Below, piece after piece: positions 59,368 through 64,000 of a stretch of DNA of 64,000 nucleotides. The translations under genes and the position numbers were made by a program. The stretch's first letter is position 1; the number at the start of each line of letters is the position of its first letter. Below the pieces are notes generated by a model that saw only the letters and a list, made by a program, of their open reading frames with translations, was not told the DNA's origin and did no database searches. This DNA comes from Cupriavidus malaysiensis (GTDB lineage Bacteria > Pseudomonadota > Gammaproteobacteria > Burkholderiales > Burkholderiaceae). The stretch lies in assembly GCF_001854325.1 (NCBI RefSeq), contig NZ_CP017755.1, positions 2,542,001 to 2,606,000 on the forward strand, given 5' to 3'.

Positions 59368-60402
59368 ATGCACCACCGCAAGCACCTGACCTGGCGCGCC
59401 GCTCCCGCGCGGCTGGCCGCGCTCGCCATCCTGGCCGCCACGCTCGCGGGCCTGCCGGCCGGCGCGGCACGGGCCGCGGGCACGGACGGGGCCCCATCGC
59501 CTGCGCCGTCGCCGGGCTGGAAGCCGACCAGGCCGATCGTCTTCATCGTGCCCTTTCCCCCCGCGGGCATCAACGATGTGCTGGCCCGCACCGTGGCCCA
59601 GCGCCTGTCGACCGCGCTGGGCCAGCCCGTGGTGGTGGAGAACCGCCCTGGCGCCAGCGGCAACATCGGCGCGGAGGTGCTGTCGCGGGCAACGCCCGAT
59701 GGCCACACGATCGGCATCCTGAACAGCATCCACGGGGTCAACGCCGCCTTCTACCGCAAGCTGCCCTACGACATCACGCGCGATCTCGTACCGGTGGCGC
59801 CGCTGGGCGAATCGCCGCTGGTGCTGGTCACCAATCCGCGCACGCCCTACCAGTCGGTCGCCGAACTGATCGCCTATGCCAAGGCGAATCCCGGCAAGGT
59901 CAACTACGGCGGGCCGACCAGCTACCCGCTCGAGATGATCAAGACGATGGCCGGCGTCGATATCACCAACGTGCCCTACAAGGGAAGCGGACCGACCATC
60001 AACGACATGATCGCCGGCCACATCGACCTGGCGACCGGCCCGCTGCTGGAATATATGCCCCACGTCAAGACCGGCAAGCTGAGGCTGCTGGCCGTGGGCA
60101 CCGCCAACCGGCTCAAGGCGCTGCCGGCCGTCCCCACCGTCGCGGAGAGCATCCCCGGCTATGACATCACGGTGTGGTACGGCGTGTTCGCGCCCAAGGG
60201 CACGCCGGCGCCGATCGTGGAACGCCTGCGCGGCGAGATCCGCAGCCTGATGAAGGATGCCGAGATACGCGACAAGCTGGCGGTGCTCAGCGTGGATACG
60301 GCCTTCAGCCAGGCCGGCGCGAATGCGCTGCCGAACCGCGTGGCCAGCGAAACCGAGCGCGCCAAGCGCATCGTCGCCAGGACCGGCGGCTATCTCAACT
60401 GA
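59368..60402 (+). CDS. Bug-family tripartite tricarboxylate transporter substrate-binding protein
   Basis: The 344-residue periplasmic protein has a signal peptide ending AARAAG and the Bug loops RPIVFIVPFPPAGINDVLARTVAQ, VVVENRPGASGNIGAEVL, VNYGGPTSYPLEMIKTM and NVPYKGSGPTINDMIAGHIDLATGP. It should bind an organic acid or amide. The start at 59368 is chosen over 59350 because GAGGAGA lies ten bases before it. The gene is followed by a diheme cytochrome and a Tat-exported amidase on the same strand with short gaps, an unusual grouping that suggests a shared periplasmic pathway. TctAB membrane partners are absent. Confidence 0.9.
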   Translation: MHHRKHLTWRAAPARLAALAILAATLAGLPAGAARAAGTDGAPSPAPSPGWKPTRPIVFIVPFPPAGINDVLARTVAQRLSTALGQPVVVENRPGASGNIGAEVLSRATPDGHTIGILNSIHGVNAAFYRKLPYDITRDLVPVAPLGESPLVLVTNPRTPYQSVAELIAYAKANPGKVNYGGPTSYPLEMIKTMAGVDITNVPYKGSGPTINDMIAGHIDLATGPLLEYMPHVKTGKLRLLAVGTANRLKALPAVPTVAESIPGYDITVWYGVFAPKGTPAPIVERLRGEIRSLMKDAEIRDKLAVLSVDTAFSQAGANALPNRVASETERAKRIVARTGGYLN

Positions 60403-60430
60403 AGCGGCGGACCGCCGAGAGGAGGCAGAG

Positions 60431-61081
60431 GTGAGTGACCTCTTTCCACTGCGCCGCCGCTGCGCCGCCATGCTGGCCGCGTGCGCCCTGTCCGGGCCGT
60501 TGCTGGCACAGCCGCTGCCGCCCGAAGCAGCAGCTGCGGCGGCGCGACGTACGGCGGAACAGGTCTGCGCGGCGTGCCACGGAAAGGCGGGCCAGAGCAC
60601 GCAGGCCCGATATCCCAGCCTGGCCGGCCAGGATGAAACGTATCTCTTCAAGCAGCTGCGCCAGTTCCGCGCGGCCGACGGCAAGCCGGCACTGCGCCAG
60701 GACGCCACCATGGCCGCCGTGGTCCACGGCATGGGCGACGAGGAGATGCACGAGCTGGCCCGCCACTTCAGCCGCCAGCCCCATGCGCGCGGACAGGCCG
60801 CGCAGCCGCAGCTGGTCGAGGCCGGCCAAGCCATCTATTGGCAAGGCAACCCCGCCAGCCGGCTGCCAGCCTGCGTGACTTGCCATCGGCCCGACGGCGG
60901 CGGCATCCCGCCGGACTTCCCGCGCCTGGCCGGCCAGCAGCCGGCCTATGTCGTCAAGCAGCTGCACGCATGGAAGGCCGGCACGCGCGGGGGACCGGGC
61001 AAGCTGATGAGCCTGCTGGTCCCGCTGATGAGCGACGAGGAGATCGAGGCGGTCGCGCAGTATGTCGCGCAGCTGCCCTGA
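60431..61081 (+). CDS. Diheme c-type cytochrome (cytochrome c4-like)
   Basis: The 216-residue periplasmic product carries two heme c attachment motifs, CAACH (residues 46-50) and CVTCH (148-152), each followed by a similar YPSLAGQ/FPRLAGQ-type segment, the layout of cytochrome c4 with two related halves. The signal peptide is in RRRCAAMLAACALSGPLLAQ. It would accept or relay electrons in the periplasm. The start is GTG with GGAGG eight bases before it; no ATG fits better. It lies 28 bp after the Bug gene and 100 bp before the amidase. No dehydrogenase partner is encoded next to it. Confidence 0.9.
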   Translation: MSDLFPLRRRCAAMLAACALSGPLLAQPLPPEAAAAAARRTAEQVCAACHGKAGQSTQARYPSLAGQDETYLFKQLRQFRAADGKPALRQDATMAAVVHGMGDEEMHELARHFSRQPHARGQAAQPQLVEAGQAIYWQGNPASRLPACVTCHRPDGGGIPPDFPRLAGQQPAYVVKQLHAWKAGTRGGPGKLMSLLVPLMSDEEIEAVAQYVAQLP

Positions 61082-61180
61082 GCGGACCGCCCCCCTCGGC
61101 AAGAAAGGCTTTCGCCGTCCCGCCGTACGCTTGCCGGCGACGGCTCCACCAGGAAGCAACAGAGGAAGAGAGTACGCAAG

Positions 61181-62314
61181 ATGAAGATCGACAGGAGACA
61201 GTGGTTCAAGACCGCCAGCGCCCTCGGCCTGGGGGCCGCATCGTTCAAGGCGCTGGCGCAGGGCAGCCCCGCGGATGCCCGCGCCATGCCCGGCGGCGCG
61301 GCGCCGCTGCCGGTATCGCGCCCGGGCAGGATCCATACGATCGAGTCCGGCAGCGAGACGGTGCGTGTCGGCATCCTCGACCCGAAGGCGGCACCGGTCG
61401 TGCGGATCGAATCCGGCGATCTCGTCAAGTATCCCGACACCTGGGTCAACTGGGCCAACGGCGCCAAGTACGGCATGCGCTACGAAGACCGTGAGCCGGT
61501 GCGCAAGCGCTTCCCCCAGGGGCCCTACTCGAACGTGGGGCCGGTGGAGCTGCTGGGAGCGATGCCGGGCGACGTGGTGGAGTGCCGCATGGTGCGGCTG
61601 CGGCCGATCGGCTGGGGCTGGAACTCGGCGCCCAAGGGCGTCGGCGCGCTGCCGAACGATTTCGCCAAGCCCTACCTGCGCTACTTCAAGTTCGACGAGG
61701 AACGCCGGTACACCGAGTTCGCGCCCGGCATCCGCATCAAGCTGGCGCCGTTCCAGGGCGTGATGGCGGTGCAGCCGGCCGGCGACGAGCCCGTCAGCGG
61801 CATCCTCAGCGGTCCTTACGGCGGCAATCTCGTGCTGCGCGAGCTGGTCGAGGGCACCTCGCTGTTCCTGCCGGTCCAGCGCCCCGGCGCCATGATCTGG
61901 ACCGGCGACTCCCATGCCGCGCAGGGCGACGGCGTGGTCAACCAGACCGCCATCGAGACCGCCATGGAAGACATGCGCATCCAGTACTTCCTGCACAAGC
62001 GGCGCGCGCTGGCCCTGCCGATGGCGGAAACGCCCGGCCACTGGATCGTGCTCGGCTTCGGCAAGAATCTCGACGAGGCGCTGACCGCCTGCCTGCGGCA
62101 ACTGATCGAATGGGTCAGCGCGGCGGCAGGGATGGATCCGCAGGATGTCTATTCGCTGGCCAGCATCGCCGCCGACTTCCGCATCACCCAGTACTCCAAC
62201 CAGACCGCCAGCAACTACACCTCGATTCCGGCCAAGACCGTGCACTGCATGCTGCCCAAGGCCGTGTTCGACGCCGCCATGCTCGACCAGCTGTCGCGCT
62301 CGCTGCGCGGCTGA
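61181..62314 (+). CDS. Tat-exported acetamidase/formamidase family protein
   Basis: The 377-residue product belongs to the FmdA/AmdA family, which hydrolyses formamide or acetamide to ammonia and the acid. A Tat signal is clear (MKIDRRQWFKTASALGLGAASFKALAQ), so unlike the common cytosolic enzymes this one should act in the periplasm. Family motifs include GPVELLGAMPGDVVECRM, GPYGGNLVLRELVEGTSLFLPVQ, the metal-site stretch WTGDSHAAQGDGVVNQTAIE, and a late DVYSLASIAADFRITQ. AGGAAGAGAG lies before the ATG. It follows the Bug protein and cytochrome genes and is convergent with the AraC regulator that probably controls the group. Confidence 0.88.
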   Translation: MKIDRRQWFKTASALGLGAASFKALAQGSPADARAMPGGAAPLPVSRPGRIHTIESGSETVRVGILDPKAAPVVRIESGDLVKYPDTWVNWANGAKYGMRYEDREPVRKRFPQGPYSNVGPVELLGAMPGDVVECRMVRLRPIGWGWNSAPKGVGALPNDFAKPYLRYFKFDEERRYTEFAPGIRIKLAPFQGVMAVQPAGDEPVSGILSGPYGGNLVLRELVEGTSLFLPVQRPGAMIWTGDSHAAQGDGVVNQTAIETAMEDMRIQYFLHKRRALALPMAETPGHWIVLGFGKNLDEALTACLRQLIEWVSAAAGMDPQDVYSLASIAADFRITQYSNQTASNYTSIPAKTVHCMLPKAVFDAAMLDQLSRSLRG

Positions 62315-62345
62315 CGGGCCCGCCCCTCGGCTGCCGCGCGGTGCC

Positions 62346-63197
62346 TCAGCCGGCCCGCGCGGCGCCGGTCATGCCGACGCGGCGGAACTCCGAGGGGCTG
62401 AGCCCGAGGTGCTGGACGAAGAAGCGCGTGAAGTGTCCCTGCGCGCTGAAGCCGAGCTGGTGCGCCACGTCGCTGATGCTCGCCTGCTGCTCGGCCAGCA
62501 GGCGCGTGGCGATGCTGACCCGCACCCAGTCCAGGTACTGCTGCGGCGAGATGCCCATGCAGGCCTTGAACTGGTCGAACAAGCGGCTGCGCGACATGCC
62601 CACGGCACCGGCGACCGTTTCCACGCTGGGGTTCTCCCACACATGCGCGCGGATATATTCCGCGGCACGCTTGATGCGGTAGTCGAGCGGCCTCGCGCTG
62701 GCCAGGACTTCGGTCATGGAGCGGCGCTGCACGTGGCGCGCGGCCACCTGGCCTACCAGCCCGGCGAGCGCGGCTTCGCAATCCGCCGGGCCGTCGCCGG
62801 CGTCATGGGCCAGGCAGCCGGCGAGCGCTGCCAGCGCCGCGGCGGTCGGCGCGTCCATGCGCACGAGCGGCTGCGGAAAACGCAGGCCGACGGCGGGATG
62901 GTCGGCCGCGAGCGTATCGCCCAGCCATTGCGGTTCCAGCAGCAAGGCCAGCAGCAAGGAAGGCTCGCCCTCCTGCGGCAGCTTGGCGTGCGTCGCCCAA
63001 GGATTGATCAGCAGCGCGCAGCCGTCGCCCAGCCGGTGCTGCTCGCCGTCGACCTTGAAGCAGGCGTCCGCGCCGCCGAGCTTGAAGATCAGGTGGAATT
63101 CCGCATGCGCATGGGCCACGAGCGGCCCTGCGGTCAGGTGCAGGGTGGCGCGCCCGAAGCTGCCGAGGGCGATGCGTATCTGGCGGTCTCTTGCCAT
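62346..63197 (-). CDS. AraC-family transcriptional regulator
   Basis: The 283-residue product has an N-terminal cupin-like sensing domain (AHAHAEFHLIFKLGGADACF, GDGCALLINPWATHA) and a C-terminal AraC HTH pair (VETVAGAVGMSRSRLFDQFKACMGISPQQYL and SDVAHQLGFSAQGHFTRFFVQHLGLSPSEFRRV). It is convergent with the Bug-cytochrome-amidase genes and likely regulates them. The upstream region, 63198-63570, holds a perfect LacI-type palindrome and no gene. Confidence 0.9.
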   Translation of the reverse strand: MARDRQIRIALGSFGRATLHLTAGPLVAHAHAEFHLIFKLGGADACFKVDGEQHRLGDGCALLINPWATHAKLPQEGEPSLLLALLLEPQWLGDTLAADHPAVGLRFPQPLVRMDAPTAAALAALAGCLAHDAGDGPADCEAALAGLVGQVAARHVQRRSMTEVLASARPLDYRIKRAAEYIRAHVWENPSVETVAGAVGMSRSRLFDQFKACMGISPQQYLDWVRVSIATRLLAEQQASISDVAHQLGFSAQGHFTRFFVQHLGLSPSEFRRVGMTGAARAG

Positions 63198-63340
63198 TCA
63201 GAATGTCTCCGCGTGAACCGCGCCGGCCGGGCTGTCCTGCGGACGGCCCGGCACCGCCGCGCCGCGGGCCCGCGCACAGGCAGGCGTGCGGGGGCGGGCG
63301 CGGACGTTCCGGCTCGGGTGGGATCGAGTCCCTCTCGCTT

Positions 63341-63360
63341 GAATGCAAACGTTTGCATTC
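63341..63360. promoter_or_regulatory. Perfect 20-bp LacI/PurR-type operator
   Basis: GAATGCAAACGTTTGCATTC is a perfect 20-bp palindrome centred on CG with the AAACGTTT core typical of LacI/PurR-family operators. It lies 144 bp upstream of the AraC gene start and 210 bp after the dehydrogenase stop. No LacI-family gene is in the window. Confidence 0.7.
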
Positions 63361-63570
63361 CGCCAGCGCATTATCGATGCCGCGCCAGGAGCGTCAAGAG
63401 GCGTATCGCAGACACTGGTCGCACGGACGCCGTGCCCACGCGAGAATCTCCAATGAAGACAAGGAGATAGCGCACGGCATCGGAAATCATCGGAAATACC
63501 CTAGGGTTGCCTGGGCACCACGGCAAGTGCTGCCTGCGGCGCACCAGGAACGCTCCCTGGTCCCGCTCGC

Positions 63571-64000
63571 TCAAGCCCCGCTCCACGGCGGCGGCACCTC
63601 CAGCCCGCGTGCCAGCCCTTCCAGCGCTGTCACGGTGGCGCCCGGCAATGCCACGCCATCCGCGCGGCGCGCCCGCGCTTCGGCATAACCGCGCTCGCCA
63701 GGCAAGCGTGGCGGGCCTTCGGCCGAAGGAGGCAGGCCGCGGATGGCCGCGGCCAGTTCGCTCACCTGCGCGTGGAAGCGGGCCGGCTCCATCAACTGGG
63801 CAATGTCGATGGCGAGGAACCACGCATTCTGCGTGTGGCGCGCTGCCCCCGCGCCCGCCTCCGCGCCGAGCGCCGGGGCAAGGATCGGATGGCCGGCCAG
63901 CAGGCTGCAGGCGATCTCGGCCATCAGGGCCAGGCCGGAGCCCTTGGCCCCGCCCAGCGGCAAGGGAGTCGCCGCCCGCCGCGCGTCCGTGGTCGGCCTG
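63571..64000 (-). CDS. Ldh_2 family malate/L-lactate dehydrogenase-like protein (partial)
   Basis: The C-terminal 142 residues of an Ldh_2-family NAD(P)H-dependent dehydrogenase are present; the start lies beyond the window edge. The frame enters as TTDARRAATPLPLGGAKGSGL, the signature loop of the family, followed by ALMAEIACSLLAGH, NAWFLAIDI and the closing GVALPGATVTALEGLARGLEVPPP. Members reduce pyruvate, 2-oxoacids or cyclic imines such as delta-1-pyrroline-2-carboxylate. Substrate and full length cannot be judged here. Confidence 0.85.
   Translation of the reverse strand, partial: RPTTDARRAATPLPLGGAKGSGLALMAEIACSLLAGHPILAPALGAEAGAGAARHTQNAWFLAIDIAQLMEPARFHAQVSELAAAIRGLPPSAEGPPRLPGERGYAEARARRADGVALPGATVTALEGLARGLEVPPPWSGA

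Noticed and set aside
1..64000. tRNA, rRNA or replication-origin features
   Set aside because: No tRNA-like cloverleaf with its T-loop sequence, no rRNA segment and no DnaA-box cluster were seen on reading both strands.

Overview
The window is GC-rich DNA from a Gram-negative betaproteobacterium, most likely a Cupriavidus/Ralstonia-type member of the Burkholderiaceae. The evidence is two Bug-family tripartite-tricarboxylate binding proteins, a Gram-negative porin of the betaproteobacterial type, an extracellular PHB depolymerase beside a 3-hydroxybutyrate oligomer hydrolase, many LysR and AraC regulators beside single catabolic operons, and an orphan VgrG island. No rRNA, tRNA or core ribosomal genes are visible. 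The content is accessory or catabolic, as on a secondary chromosome of this group.

Region 1 (1-9.1 kb) is a type VI secretion effector island. It holds the spike protein VgrG, a DUF4123 adaptor, a small secreted protein, three tandem DUF3304 lipoproteins (predicted immunity proteins) whose start codons are exactly 650 bp apart, and a Tle1-type phospholipase effector (DUF2235). A nearly identical piece of the Tle1 gene lies stranded upstream of the lipoprotein array, so the array looks like a product of repeated duplication and recombination. Region 2 (9.1-18 kb) holds ohr, a YciI-like protein, an isocitrate-lyase-family enzyme, a persulfide dioxygenase-rhodanese fusion, a frameshifted acetyltransferase, and a Rieske oxygenase/reductase pair with a periplasmic binding protein and a divergent LysR regulator. 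Two simple-sequence repeats (a pentamer and an octamer) lie in its leaders.

Region 3 (18-22.2 kb) looks acquired or rearranged. An O-acyltransferase gene is bracketed by a 116-bp direct repeat of the lysR 3' end. A lower-GC patch follows with a DUF29 gene, a small DNA-binding protein with its own operator, and a 5'-truncated orphan antitoxin. Region 4 (22.2-40.3 kb) holds an ABC-2 exporter operon, a LeuB paralog, a cysteine desulfurase fused to a DUF442 domain, an FMN reductase, LysR + M20 amidohydrolase + Bug protein, a diguanylate cyclase, an MHS transporter, a tautomerase, a GlxA-type regulator and a CoA-transferase. Decayed gene fragments (gamma-glutamylcyclotransferase-like, sodium:solute symporter-like, HAD phosphatase) are scattered between them.

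Region 5 (40.9-49.4 kb) carries the polyhydroxybutyrate degradation pair, an MFS exporter with a SnoaL-like partner and divergent LysR, and a PhzF-family protein. Region 6 (49.6-56.8 kb) is a sulfonate dissimilation module: an ABC importer diverging from xsc, pta and tauE. It converts sulfoacetaldehyde to acetyl phosphate plus sulfite, then to acetyl-CoA, and exports the sulfite. The enzyme that makes sulfoacetaldehyde is not in the window. Region 7 (57-64 kb) has a porin, an alpha/beta hydrolase, and a Bug protein - diheme cytochrome c - Tat-exported acetamidase/formamidase cluster with an AraC regulator. A perfect 20-bp LacI/PurR-type palindrome follows, then an Ldh_2-family dehydrogenase cut by the window edge.
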